Part shown: piece by piece, positions 49,877 to 58,796 of the stretch
Position numbering within the stretch: the stretch's first letter is position 1
Layout: each line of letters begins with the position of its first letter
Origin: Streptomyces natalensis ATCC 27448
Lineage (GTDB): Bacteria; Actinomycetota; Actinomycetes; Streptomycetales; Streptomycetaceae
Assembly: GCF_000935125.1 (NCBI RefSeq)
Contig: NZ_JRKI01000056.1
Coordinates: forward strand, 124,001 to 188,000
Direction: 5' to 3'
DNA length: 64,000 nucleotides
Notes under the pieces: generated by a model
Database searches by the model: none
The model's input: only the letters and a program-made list of their open reading frames with translations
What the model was told of the DNA's origin: nothing
Made by a program: the position numbers and the translations under genes

Positions 49877-50813
49877 TGGGGCCAGCGTTCTCTACGACGT
49901 ACCCGGGCCGAAGACGAAGGCACGCAACCGGCTGTACTCCGTCATCGGGGGCATCGCGGTCCTGGCGGTGCTCGCGTACCTCGGGCTACGGCTGTTCCAG
50001 ACGGGCCAGTTCGAGCCCGCGAAGTGGAACATCTTCAACTACGCGGGGGTGCGCAACAGTATCCGCGACGGCGTCCTGACCACCCTGAAGGTGTTCGCGG
50101 TGGCGGCGGTGCTCTCCCTGGCACTGGGCGTCCTGCTCGCGGTGGCGCGGCTGTCGGACCACAAGCCCGTCCGCTGGCTGGCGACCGGCTTCGTCGAACT
50201 CTTCCGCGCGGTACCGCTGCTGATCACCATCTACGCGGTGTGGGTGCTGATGCTGAGCAACAAGGATGCGCTCGGCATGTCCGGCGATGCGCCGCAGTTC
50301 TGGGCCCTGGTGCTCGGGCTGACGCTCTACAACGGTTCGGTGCAGGCCGAGGTGCTGCGGGCCGGTATCAACTCGGTGCCGAAGGGGCAGCGCGAGGCCG
50401 CCTACGCGCTGGGGCTGCGCAAGACGCAGGTCATGACGACCGTGCTGATTCCGCAGGCGGTCCGGGCGATGCTGCCGACGGTCATCAGCCAGCTGGTGGT
50501 CACGCTCAAGGACACCTCCCTCGGCTACATCATCACCTACGAGGAACTGCTCTACTCGGGCCGTCTGATGGCCGGCAACATCATCGCGGGCGGGGACAGC
50601 GTCTACATTCCGGTCATCATCGTCATCGGCTCGATCTACGTCGCGATGTGCCTGGCCCTGTCCGCGCTCGCCAACTGGATCGAGCGGCGCGGCCGCCGGG
50701 CCAAGACCGGCATCGGCGTGGCCGAGGCCGGTGACGTGGCCAATGCCGGCGCGCTGACGGCGGTGGTGGCCGCCGAGGCGGCTGCCGACACAGCGACCGA
50801 CACCGGGAACTGA
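49872..50813 (+). CDS. gluD: Glutamate ABC transporter permease
   Basis: A 313-residue permease paralogous to GluC. After a 25-residue cytoplasmic start come a first membrane helix (LYSVIGGIAVLAVLAYLGLRLF) and the permease domain. The EAA loop is SVPKGQREAAYALGLRKTQVMTTVLIPQAVRAMLP. The Ala-rich C-terminal tail of about 40 residues is a family extra. The start codon and a weak ribosome binding site (GCGAGG) come from the end of the 81-bp repeat; no other start fits. Confidence 0.94.
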   Translation: MSGASVLYDVPGPKTKARNRLYSVIGGIAVLAVLAYLGLRLFQTGQFEPAKWNIFNYAGVRNSIRDGVLTTLKVFAVAAVLSLALGVLLAVARLSDHKPVRWLATGFVELFRAVPLLITIYAVWVLMLSNKDALGMSGDAPQFWALVLGLTLYNGSVQAEVLRAGINSVPKGQREAAYALGLRKTQVMTTVLIPQAVRAMLPTVISQLVVTLKDTSLGYIITYEELLYSGRLMAGNIIAGGDSVYIPVIIVIGSIYVAMCLALSALANWIERRGRRAKTGIGVAEAGDVANAGALTAVVAAEAAADTATDTGN

Positions 50814-50833
50814 CGGCACGTCAGCCATCGCAT

Positions 50834-50867
50834 GCGGCGGCGGCCCGCCGGGACGGGTCGCCGCCGC
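50834..50867 (+). terminator. Terminator after gluD
   Basis: GCGGCGGCGGCCCG and CGGGTCGCCGCCGC pair with one G-T mismatch around a 6-base loop, 20 bp after the gluD stop. It closes the gluABCD operon. Confidence 0.75.
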
Positions 50868-50983
50868 CGTCACTTGACGCGGGCCCTCGCAGTGGGTTGC
50901 ATACGCTGTGTGATCACGCACCGGGCTCCCACCGCCAGTTCCCTGCCGTCCCGTCAGCCCCGCAAGGCCCAGGGAGCCACGCC

Positions 50984-53035
50984 GTGGACCCGGTGATCAT
51001 CGTCGGGGCCGGTCCGGTCGGCCTCTGCCTGGCCCTGTCCCTCACCCGCCGCGGAGTACCGGTCGTCGTCCTGGACGAGAGCGACGGGCAGGACGAGATC
51101 CGGCCCGCCCGCACCGCCGTACTGCGCCAGGACACCGCGGCCGCCCTCGCCCGGCTCGGCTGCGGCGACACCCTCGCGAGCGAGGGCACCCGGTGGACGG
51201 CCTGGCGCACGATGCGGCGCCGGCGCCTGGTGGACCGGGTCGCCTTCGCCTCCCGGATCCCGGACGACGCCGCCCCTGTGGCGCTCGACTCCCCGCTCCA
51301 CCTCCCCCAGCATGCGCTCACCCGCGCGCTGCGCGCCGCGCTCGCCCAGGAGAAGCTCGCGCAGATCGCCACCGGCAGCCGGCTGGCCGAGCTGGAGCAG
51401 GACGAGCACGGCGTCAGCGCGCACACCCGCGGCTCCAACGGGACGTGGTGGCGCGGGAGTTATCTGGTCGGCTGCGACGGGCCGCGCTCGACCGTCCGCA
51501 AACTGCTGGAGATCCGCTTCCCGGGGCGTACCGCCGTCGAACGCCATGCCGTCGCCGCGCTGCGCACCGAACTGCCCTGGCCCGGTGAGGCGCTGCTGCA
51601 CCGCTCGCCGGGGCGGCACGGCGGCGGGTCCGGGACCTCCACGGGCTTCGGGGGTCCGGTCGGTGAGGTCTCGGCGCGGCCGCTGCCCGACGGCGTCTGG
51701 CGGCTGGACTGGCTGCTGCCGCCGGGCCGCGAGCTGGTCACCCCGGACGCCCTGGTGGCCCGGGTACGCGAATCCCTGGCCGGCTGGGCGGCGGATGCGG
51801 GCGAGGAGAGCGGGCGGGGCGCCGCGCTGCCGGTCCCGCCGTACGCACTCCTCGACACCGGGGTGCACACCGTCCACCACCGGCTGGCGAAGACCTGGCG
51901 GCGGGGCCGGGCCTTCCTCGCCGGGGACGCCGCGCATCTGCTGGGCGCGCTCGGTACGCAGGGCCTGGACGAGGGGCTGCGGGACGCCGGGAACCTCGCC
52001 TGGAAGCTGGGGCTGGCCTGGCATCACGGCGGCTCCGAGACCCTGCTGGACAGCTACCAGGCCGAACGGCGGGACGCGGTGGCGGCCCGGCTGCGCGCCA
52101 CGGACCAGGCGCTGCCACTGCTGCGCGACGGCCGCGCGGTGCGCTGGCGGACCGTACTGCCGGGCGTGGCGCGCGGGCAGAGCGCCCTGCTGACGGACGG
52201 CCATCTGGGCCGCGGACCGCTGGGGGCGCCGCCCTCCTATCCGCGGACCCCGCTCGCCACACCCACCGGGCAGCCGGGCACCGTCGCGGTCGGCACCCGG
52301 CCCGGCGCGCCCGTCGCCGATGTGCCGGTGACGGCCGGCGACGGTTCGGTGGTCCGGCTGCGGGACCGCCTCGGGCACGGCCTTCTGGTGGTGCTGGTGG
52401 CGCCGGGCACCGGTGTCTGGGACCGGCGGCACTGGCAGTCGGCGGGTCTGATGCCGCAGCTGACCGCCGCGGCCGAGGCGCTGCCGATGCCCGCCGAGAT
52501 CCTGGTCACCGAGTCCTATCCGGGCGCCCCCGCCCACACCGTCCTGGTCGTACGGCCCGACGGCCATCTGGTCACGGCACACTCCGGCGTCCGCCCGGCC
52601 GAACTGTCCGCCTGCGCGGATGCGGTTCGGGGCGGGGGCGGATTCGCGTACGGGGACGGGGCGGGGTACGGGCGGCGGGCCTGGGGGGCGGGCGCGGCCG
52701 GTGGCTCCGGCTCCAGCTCCGGGGAGTTGGGGGGCTCCGGTGGCGCGGGAGCGTTGGGGGCTCTGGGGGGTGCCGGTAGTTCGGGGCCTACCGGTAGTTC
52801 GGGGGCTGCCGGTACTTCGGGGGCTGCCGAGGCTGCGGGTGCTTCCGGTGGCCCGGGGGACTCCGCCGCTTGCCATGACGGCGGCGGTGACGACGGGGGT
52901 AACGGCGGTGCCGAGCGGGCCGCGGCCCGGGGCGAGGGGGCCGGGGCACGGGGCGAGGGGCCCGGGGACCCGCGGCCAGCCGGTGCGGCGGTTGACCCTC
53001 TGGTCGCCCCCGTGTTTCACTCCGAAGGTGACTGA
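50984..53035 (+). CDS. FAD-dependent monooxygenase (PheA/TfdB family) with low-complexity C-terminal tail
   Basis: A 683-residue flavoprotein. MDPVIIVGAGPVGLCLALSLTRRGVPVVVLDE is the FAD motif, LVGCDGPRSTVRKLL the DG motif and GRAFLAGDAAHLLGALGTQGLDEGLRDAGNLAWKLGL the second FAD motif. A thioredoxin-like domain follows (LRDRLGHGLLVVLVAPG). From about residue 545 the protein becomes a Gly/Ser/Ala-rich tail of roughly 140 residues, encoded by repeat-like DNA. The GTG at 50984 is preceded by AGGGAG. The family hydroxylates aromatic compounds; the substrate is unknown. Confidence 0.88.
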   Translation: MDPVIIVGAGPVGLCLALSLTRRGVPVVVLDESDGQDEIRPARTAVLRQDTAAALARLGCGDTLASEGTRWTAWRTMRRRRLVDRVAFASRIPDDAAPVALDSPLHLPQHALTRALRAALAQEKLAQIATGSRLAELEQDEHGVSAHTRGSNGTWWRGSYLVGCDGPRSTVRKLLEIRFPGRTAVERHAVAALRTELPWPGEALLHRSPGRHGGGSGTSTGFGGPVGEVSARPLPDGVWRLDWLLPPGRELVTPDALVARVRESLAGWAADAGEESGRGAALPVPPYALLDTGVHTVHHRLAKTWRRGRAFLAGDAAHLLGALGTQGLDEGLRDAGNLAWKLGLAWHHGGSETLLDSYQAERRDAVAARLRATDQALPLLRDGRAVRWRTVLPGVARGQSALLTDGHLGRGPLGAPPSYPRTPLATPTGQPGTVAVGTRPGAPVADVPVTAGDGSVVRLRDRLGHGLLVVLVAPGTGVWDRRHWQSAGLMPQLTAAAEALPMPAEILVTESYPGAPAHTVLVVRPDGHLVTAHSGVRPAELSACADAVRGGGGFAYGDGAGYGRRAWGAGAAGGSGSSSGELGGSGGAGALGALGGAGSSGPTGSSGAAGTSGAAEAAGASGGPGDSAACHDGGGDDGGNGGAERAAARGEGAGARGEGPGDPRPAGAAVDPLVAPVFHSEGD

Positions 53036-53114
53036 TCACGGCTCGCGATTCTGGCGGAGGGTCCATCTGGACCTGGTCCGCCATGCGGGCTGCATGTGTC
53101 GTCCGTCCGTTTGA
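53028..53114 (+). CDS. Cysteine-codon leader peptide upstream of the cysteine dioxygenase gene
   Basis: A 28-residue open frame (GTG start at 53028, stop TGA at 53112) that ends FWRRVHLDLVRHAGCMCRPSV. The RR-hLDLVR-hhs-C pattern is that of short leader peptides found before sulfur and cysteine genes in actinobacteria, in which stalling at Cys codons controls the downstream gene. It has two Cys codons, TGC and TGT, two codons apart. It overlaps the end of the flavoprotein gene and stops 78 bp before the dioxygenase gene. Translation is inferred. Confidence 0.6.
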   Translation: MTDHGSRFWRRVHLDLVRHAGCMCRPSV

Positions 53115-53192
53115 TCCGCCTCTCCTTCCCCGCGCGGCCCCGCGCTTCGTTCCGGTGGCCGCGCCACTTCGCGATCACTCAGGACGGTTCCC

Positions 53193-53747
53193 GTGCCCGA
53201 CGTACACGCCCCTGCGCGCCCGCACTCCCCTGCCGAGGGCGCAGCCCCCGGCCATGGCCCCAGCGCCGCCGCACTCCTCGGCTTCGCCCTCCGCACCGCC
53301 GCCGACACCGCGCTCATCGCCTCGCTCCCCCTCGACCCCGAAGGCCGCACCTGGATCCGGCTGGACGGACCCGGCGGCAGCGAGGCATGGCTGATCGGCT
53401 GGCCGCCCGGCACCGGCACCGGCTGGCACGACCACGGCGGCTCCCGGGGCGCCTTTGCCACGGCCTCGGGTGAGCTGACGGAACAGTCGCTCGCCGTCCA
53501 ACTGCCCACCGAGGGCTGGAAAACCCTGGAACTCGCCGACGGTGTGGACCGCCGGCGCAGGCTCGGCGACGGCCGCGGCCGGGCGTTCGGCCCGCACCAT
53601 GTCCATCAGGTGCTCAACCTCTCCGCGGACACCCACGCGGTCTCGGTGCACGCCTACTATCCGCCGCTCCCCCTGATGCGGCGGTACAGCCGTACCGGGC
53701 CCGTGCTGCGGCTCGAAGAGGTCGAGCGCCCGGAGGAGTGGCAGTGA
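53193..53747 (+). CDS. Cysteine dioxygenase family protein
   Basis: A 184-residue cupin of the cysteine dioxygenase type, which oxidises cysteine to cysteine sulfinate with non-haem iron. The iron-binding pair is in GTGTGWHDHGGSRGAF and the third His in FGPHHVHQVLNLSADTHAVSVHAYYPPLPLMRRY. The GTG at 53193 has AGGACGG upstream. Its TGA stop (53745) is the first base group of the second 81-bp repeat. A Cys-codon leader precedes it and a rhodanese gene follows, which fits a sulfur amino acid breakdown unit. Confidence 0.92.
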   Translation: MPDVHAPARPHSPAEGAAPGHGPSAAALLGFALRTAADTALIASLPLDPEGRTWIRLDGPGGSEAWLIGWPPGTGTGWHDHGGSRGAFATASGELTEQSLAVQLPTEGWKTLELADGVDRRRRLGDGRGRAFGPHHVHQVLNLSADTHAVSVHAYYPPLPLMRRYSRTGPVLRLEEVERPEEWQ

Positions 53748-53825
53748 GCGAGCGCAGCGAGCGAATCATCAAAGGGTGCGCGCTGAGCGAATGCGAAGCC
53801 GAGCGAAGCGAGGTTTCGGCATGAG
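53745..53825. repeat. 81-bp repeat, copy 2 (between the dioxygenase and rhodanese genes)
   Basis: The copy begins with the TGA stop of the dioxygenase gene and ends with the ATGAG start of the rhodanese gene, so it exactly fills the intercistronic gap. It contains palindromic parts GCGAGCGCAGCGAGCG and CCGAGCGAAGCGAGG. It matches copy 1 at 49796-49876 apart from a few scattered changes. Confidence 0.9.
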
Positions 53826-54213
53826 CGCCGTCGACATCCTCCTCGCCCGCGCCCGCGCCGAACTGCGGCGGGTGGGTCCCCGGGAGGCCGCCGCCATCCA
53901 GGAGGCGGGCGGGCTCCTGGTGGACATCCGCTATGCGGCGCTACGGGAGCGCGACGGCACCATCCCGGGCGCCCTGATCGTGGAACGCAATGAGCTCGAA
54001 TGGCGCCTCGACCCGACGGGCGATCACCGCGCCCCCGAGGCGGTCCCCCTCGATCTCACCGCACACCCGGTCGTGGTGATCTGCAACGAGGGCTACGCGT
54101 CCAGCCTCGCGGCGGTCTCCCTACGGCAGTTGGGCCTACGCCATGCCACCGACCTCACGGGCGGCTTCCAGGCATGGCGCACGGCAGGACTCCCGGTCAA
54201 CCACGACTCTTAG
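53821..54213 (+). CDS. Rhodanese-like sulfurtransferase
   Basis: A 130-residue single rhodanese domain. Features: GPREAAAIQEAGGLLVDIRYAALRERDGTIPGALIVERNELEWRL and the active-site loop VVVICNEGYASSLAA, whose Cys would carry persulfide. GLRHATDLTGGFQAWRTAGLPV closes the domain. The start at 53821 and its ribosome binding site lie in the 81-bp repeat. It probably takes sulfur from the cysteine breakdown step upstream. Confidence 0.94.
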   Translation: MSAVDILLARARAELRRVGPREAAAIQEAGGLLVDIRYAALRERDGTIPGALIVERNELEWRLDPTGDHRAPEAVPLDLTAHPVVVICNEGYASSLAAVSLRQLGLRHATDLTGGFQAWRTAGLPVNHDS

Positions 54214-54341
54214 CCCCTCGCGCGCCCGTCGCCCTCGCACCCCCGTCTCCACGGGGCCCCTCCCCCCGCCCCTCCCCCACCCCCGTCAGAGGCAAAGCCA
54301 CAGCCCTGCCCGCACAACACCCATGGGTCACCTGCCCCCGA

Positions 54342-54375
54342 AGCCCCGGCAGCCCCGGCAGCCCCGGCAGCCCGG
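54342..54375. repeat. 9-bp tandem repeat between the rhodanese gene and recX
   Basis: AGCCCCGGC is repeated almost four times in the 299-bp convergent gap (54214-54512). The rest of this gap is C-rich and holds no gene that I can support. Confidence 0.85.
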
Positions 54376-54512
54376 ACACGACATCCCGTCCCCCACTCCC
54401 CGCCCGCACTCCGACCGCATCCGCGGCCGCGGTCAGGCCGAGCACGCCGGGTACACCCGCGGCCCTCCCCCCCACACCCGGCCCCCCGCCAGGCCGAGCC
54501 CCCTCCCGCCGT

Positions 54513-55166
54513 TCACCCCTCCGGCAGATGCTGCTCCAGCAGCTCCGGGTCCTCCCCCTCCTCTTCCAGTGCCCGGCGGACCACCCGCAGGGCGAGGCCC
54601 TCCGGATAGCCCTTACGGGCCAGCATTCCGGCCAGTCGGCGCAGGCGCTTGTCGCGGTCCAGGCCCCGGGTCGTACGGAGCTTGCGCTCGACCAGCTCCC
54701 GGGCGGTGGTCTCCTCCTGCTCGGCGTCGAGGCGGCCGACGGCCTCGTCGATCAGAGTGGAGTCCACCCCCTTGGTGCGCAGTTCGCGGGCGAGGGCGCG
54801 GCGTGCCAGACCGCGGCCGCGGTGACGGGACTCCACCCAGGCATCGGCGAACGCCGCGTCGTCGATCAGACCGACGTCCTCGAAGCGGGAGAGCACCTCC
54901 TCGGCGGCCTCCTCGGGGATGCCCCGCTGCCGCAGGGCGTCCCCGAGCTGTTTGCGGGTACGCGGGCTCCCGGTGAGCAGGCGCAGGCATATCGCCCGCG
55001 CCTGCTCCTCGGGCGTCCGCGGTGGCTCCGTCCCGGCCCTCGACGGGGCGAAACCACCGCTGTCCTCACGGCCCGGACGACCCGGGCCCGGGCTACGGGT
55101 CTCGGCGTCGCCCGCAGCGCCGGAGCCGGCGTCCTCGCTGCATGGCCATTCCGTTCGCCGTGTCAT
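54513..55166 (-). CDS. recX: RecA regulator RecX
   Basis: A 217-residue RecX, which binds RecA filaments and limits recombinase activity. Family motifs: ARAICLRLLTGSPRTRKQLGDALRQRGIPEEAAEEVLSRFEDVGLIDDAAFADAWVESRHRGRGLARRALARELRTKGV. The first 50 residues are a low-complexity acidic/Pro leader. The start lies 6 bp after the recA stop, so it is cotranscribed and coupled with recA, the usual streptomycete arrangement. Confidence 0.95.
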   Translation of the reverse strand: MTRRTEWPCSEDAGSGAAGDAETRSPGPGRPGREDSGGFAPSRAGTEPPRTPEEQARAICLRLLTGSPRTRKQLGDALRQRGIPEEAAEEVLSRFEDVGLIDDAAFADAWVESRHRGRGLARRALARELRTKGVDSTLIDEAVGRLDAEQEETTARELVERKLRTTRGLDRDKRLRRLAGMLARKGYPEGLALRVVRRALEEEGEDPELLEQHLPEG

Positions 55167-55172
55167 GACGGA

Positions 55173-56294
<1,122 letters not shown>

Positions 56295-56434
56295 GGGTTC
56301 CACCCGGTTTGCTTGAGTCGATCGCTTCACGTCCATGACGCTAACGCCTGCCACTGACAATGCGCCCGGACCCGGCTCCAGCCTGTGGATAACTCCGCGA
56401 AAACCCGCCGGAGCGTGGGCTGGAGCCCCCATAA

Positions 56435-56448
56435 GAATGGATGTTCGA
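56435..56448 (-). promoter_or_regulatory. LexA (SOS) box of recA
   Basis: Read on the recA strand the site is TCGAAC-atcc-ATTC, that is GAACATCCATTC, the form I recall for streptomycete recA promoters. It is a good left half with an imperfect right half. Confidence 0.8.
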
Positions 56449-56576
56449 TTTTGGTGTCAAGCGCGACGCCCGGCAGTGGCGAGCCCGGCACAACTCAGGG
56501 CGAGCAGCCGCTCGGACCGGCCGAGAACGGGACTCCGCCCCCTCCCGTAAGGCGGCCACGCGGGCCCGCCACCCGG

Positions 56577-56800
56577 CTCCTCCTGGTCGACGCGGTCCCG
56601 CCCGGCGACGGCACACCGCACCCGGCCGCCGCACTCGACCTCGTCATGCCGATGACCCTCAAGGGACGCGAGCGCACCGCCGCCGAGTTCGAGGACCTGC
56701 TCACCCGCTCCGGCTTCCGTCTCCGGCAGGTGCTGCCGACCGGCGCCCTGCCGTCGATCCTCGAAGCCGAGGCCATCCGAAACGGCAGGGTGGAGCACCG
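56577..56800 (+). pseudogene. C-terminal remnant of an O-methyltransferase gene
   Basis: The plus-strand frame encodes RLLLVDAVPPGDGTPHP, then AALDLVMPMTLKGRERTAAEFEDLLTRSGFRLRQVLPTGALPSILEAEAI. This matches the C-terminal end of Methyltransf_2-type (hydroxyindole/aromatic) O-methyltransferases (LDLxM...GRERT-EF--LL--AGF---RV-PT---SIIEA). The SAM-binding domain and the N-terminus are absent and no start fits, so it is a fragment of a lost gene. It lies between recA and the DUF4345 gene. Confidence 0.7.
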
Positions 56801-56861
56801 ACGGACGGGACGGTCCCACCGGGGCCGTCCACTCGCCTCGCTGCCTGCTGCGGCTCGGCCC

Positions 56862-57266
56862 TCACCCCGGGCTCTGGACCCGGAGCACCCTCTCCTCGGC
56901 GTCCGCCAGCCAGAAGAACAGCGGCGTCAGCGCCAGTTCGACGATCCCCAGCGCCACCTGGAACCAGTGCGGCCACCCGTGGACGGCGAGCGACAGCAGC
57001 CGCCCCAGCGCGCCCAGCCCGAACACCCCGGCCAGCCACCGCACCGCCGACGCGGGAATCGGTGACCGCCGCGCCGCCCAGAGCCAGGCGAGGCCGTAGC
57101 CGGTGAAGATCGCACCGAAGAACCGGCCCAGGCTGTCCACCGTCGGACCGGCCGAGCCCGCGCCCGGGATCGCGGCGTTCCCGAGCAGCACATGGAAGAG
57201 CCCGATCGCCACGCAGGCATACCCCATCGCCCACACGAGCCCGCGGAGCACCTTGGCCTTGGCCAT
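56862..57266 (-). CDS. DUF4345 family small membrane protein
   Basis: A 134-residue protein with four membrane segments: LRGLVWAMGYACVAIGLFHVLLG, FFGAIFTGYGLAWLWAARR, WLAGVFGLGALGRLLSLAVHG and FQVALGIVELALTPLFFWLADAEERVL. The pattern fits DUF4345; its function is unknown. The ATG at 57266 is used; a GTG two codons upstream is possible. It is divergent from a TetR gene across two identical operators, so it is almost certainly that regulator's target. Confidence 0.87.
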   Translation of the reverse strand: MAKAKVLRGLVWAMGYACVAIGLFHVLLGNAAIPGAGSAGPTVDSLGRFFGAIFTGYGLAWLWAARRSPIPASAVRWLAGVFGLGALGRLLSLAVHGWPHWFQVALGIVELALTPLFFWLADAEERVLRVQSPG

Positions 57267-57286
57267 GACCACCCACCCCCTCTGCC

Positions 57287-57333
57287 AGTAGACACGTGTC
57301 CACCAGGTTAGGACCCACTAGTAGACACGTGTC
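57287..57333. promoter_or_regulatory. Twin operators GACACGTGTC in the DUF4345/TetR divergent region
   Basis: AGTAGACACGTGTC occurs at 57287-57300 and again at 57320-57333, 33 bp apart. The core GACACGTGTC is a perfect 10-bp palindrome. One copy lies 20 bp from the DUF4345 start and the other 22 bp from the TetR start. Confidence 0.8.
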
Positions 57334-57355
57334 AAGTAACAAGTAGCATGCACCC

Positions 57356-57961
57356 GTGCCTCCCCGTCAGCGACTCAGCCCCACCGAACGCCGCGCCCAG
57401 CTCCTCGGCGTCGCCGCGCGGCTCTTCGCCGCGCACCCGTACGACGAGGTGCTGATGGAAGACGTCGCCGAGCGCGCCGGGGTCTCCCGCGCGCTGCTCT
57501 ACCGGCACTTCCCCGGCAAGCGCGACCTCTTCGCCGCGCTCTACCAGCAGGCGGCCGAGCAGCTGCTCACCAAGACCCGGCTCGACCCCGCCGACTCCTT
57601 GGTCGAGCAGCTCACCGAGGGCCTGGACGCCCATATCGAATACTTCGCGGAGAACCGCAACACCGTCCTTGCGGCCAACCGCGTACTGGCCGGGGACCGC
57701 CTGGTTCAGACGATCATCGCCAACGAACTCGACGCCCTGCGCGAGCGGCTGCTCGGCGTGCTCCCGCTCACCGGCGACACCACCCGGGAGGCCGTGTCGG
57801 GCGTCCTCAAGAGCTGGCTGGTGTTCGTCCAGGTGCTGTGCGTGGACTGGCTCACCGAGGAGACCTGCACCCGGGCCGAACTGCGCAACGTGTGCATCGG
57901 CGCCGTACTGGGCGCCATCCGTCCGCTCCTTGACGAGGACCCGGCCCCGGACTGGCCCTGA
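57356..57961 (+). CDS. TetR family transcriptional regulator
   Basis: A 201-residue repressor. The helix-turn-helix is ERRAQLLGVAARLFAAHPYDEVLMEDVAERAGVSRALLYRHFPGKRDLFAALY. The C-terminal domain carries LVEQLTEGLDAHIEYFAENRNTVLAANRVLAGDRLVQTII, a common streptomycete TetR type. The start is a GTG at 57356. With the operators just upstream it should control itself and the divergent DUF4345 gene. The ligand is unknown. Confidence 0.92.
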   Translation: MPPRQRLSPTERRAQLLGVAARLFAAHPYDEVLMEDVAERAGVSRALLYRHFPGKRDLFAALYQQAAEQLLTKTRLDPADSLVEQLTEGLDAHIEYFAENRNTVLAANRVLAGDRLVQTIIANELDALRERLLGVLPLTGDTTREAVSGVLKSWLVFVQVLCVDWLTEETCTRAELRNVCIGAVLGAIRPLLDEDPAPDWP

Positions 57962-58090
57962 CGCGCCGCCCACCCCCCTCCAGCGTCACCGAACCCGGCC
58001 CGACGCGCACGGAGATACCGGAGAAACCGGGCGAACGAGGCTATTGCGCATAATATGACCGCGAACACCGTACGACTCGAAAGGATCACC

Positions 58091-58276
58091 ATGCGTAATC
58101 ACCTTCGGCGTCTCGGCGCCTTCGTGGCCGTCCTCACGCTTGCCTCCGTAGGCGTCATGGGAACCGCGAGCGCGGCCGCCTCCCACGAGGGGCCCTACGG
58201 CGGGCACTCCAAGGAAAGGGGATTTCTCCGCGGAACGCTCGACGACCTGTTCGCCGGCTTCGGCGAAGAATGGTGA
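58091..58276 (+). CDS. Small secreted peptide, 61 residues
   Basis: MRNHLRRLGAFVAVLTLASVGVMGTASA is a clear signal peptide with an Ala-x-Ala cleavage site. The mature part is only about 30 residues (ASHEGPYGGHSKERGFLRGT...DDLFAGFGEEW). AAAGGATC is well placed before the ATG, and TAATAT at 58051 may be a -10 element. I do not recognise a family. A second small secreted protein with a similar C-terminal layout follows at 58797. Confidence 0.72.
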   Translation: MRNHLRRLGAFVAVLTLASVGVMGTASAAASHEGPYGGHSKERGFLRGTLDDLFAGFGEEW

Positions 58277-58796
58277 AGCCCGGACCCGCAACATCGCGGG
58301 CCGGAAGCCGTGAATCCGCGCAGTGAGACGAGGTATTGAAGCCCAACTCCCCACAAATGCCCCGGAGACGAGCCAAACCGCCGCGGGAGGTGATCACCTG
58401 GAGCGCTCCGTCGCAGTGCGGCCCCGGTATGCGCCAGGTGGCGGCCCTCAATCCGGTCGTGGCGTTCAACGGTCCCCGGGGCCGGATCCGCCGGGAAGGC
58501 GAGGACGGCTCCGCACCGCGTGCATGCCGGGCCGCTCGCCGGCCCCCGGTCTGCACGGTGGCCTGCTGATGGGCCGGGGCCCACCGGCCCATCAGCGGAG
58601 AGTCGCGGCCTGGTCGACCGGCGGCGGACGAGGTCCCCATCCACCACCTCGGCGGCTCACCCGCCAGTGGGAGCGCTCGGTCACACCGGTGGAGCGGCGC
58701 CTGACGGGTGAACCGTGGACTCATGGGGCGTCGGCGGTGGCATGTATCCCGCGACCGTGTGACCGATATGCACCATCTGAGAGTCCGGAGCTGACC
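58277..58796. other. Gap between the two small secreted peptide genes
   Basis: 520 bp without a supported gene. It contains a strong hairpin at 58565-58596. The final part (about 58735-58795) is a likely promoter for the second peptide gene. Confidence 0.5.
58565..58596. terminator. Hairpin in the gap between the secreted peptide genes
   Basis: GCTGATGGGCCGG and CCGGCCCATCAGC are perfect 13-bp arms around a 6-base loop. It probably ends the first peptide transcript, although it lies 288 bp downstream. Confidence 0.6.

Larger units (their letters stand above)
56295..56861. other. Region upstream of recA
   Basis: These 567 bp hold the recA promoter with its SOS box (56435-56448) and a decayed methyltransferase fragment (56577-56800). 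No intact gene is seen. Confidence 0.6.

Noticed and set aside
50874..50907. TTGACG...TACGCT promoter before the flavoprotein gene at 50984
   Set aside because: The spacer of about 22 bp is too long for a normal sigma-70-type promoter, so I do not list it as a feature.
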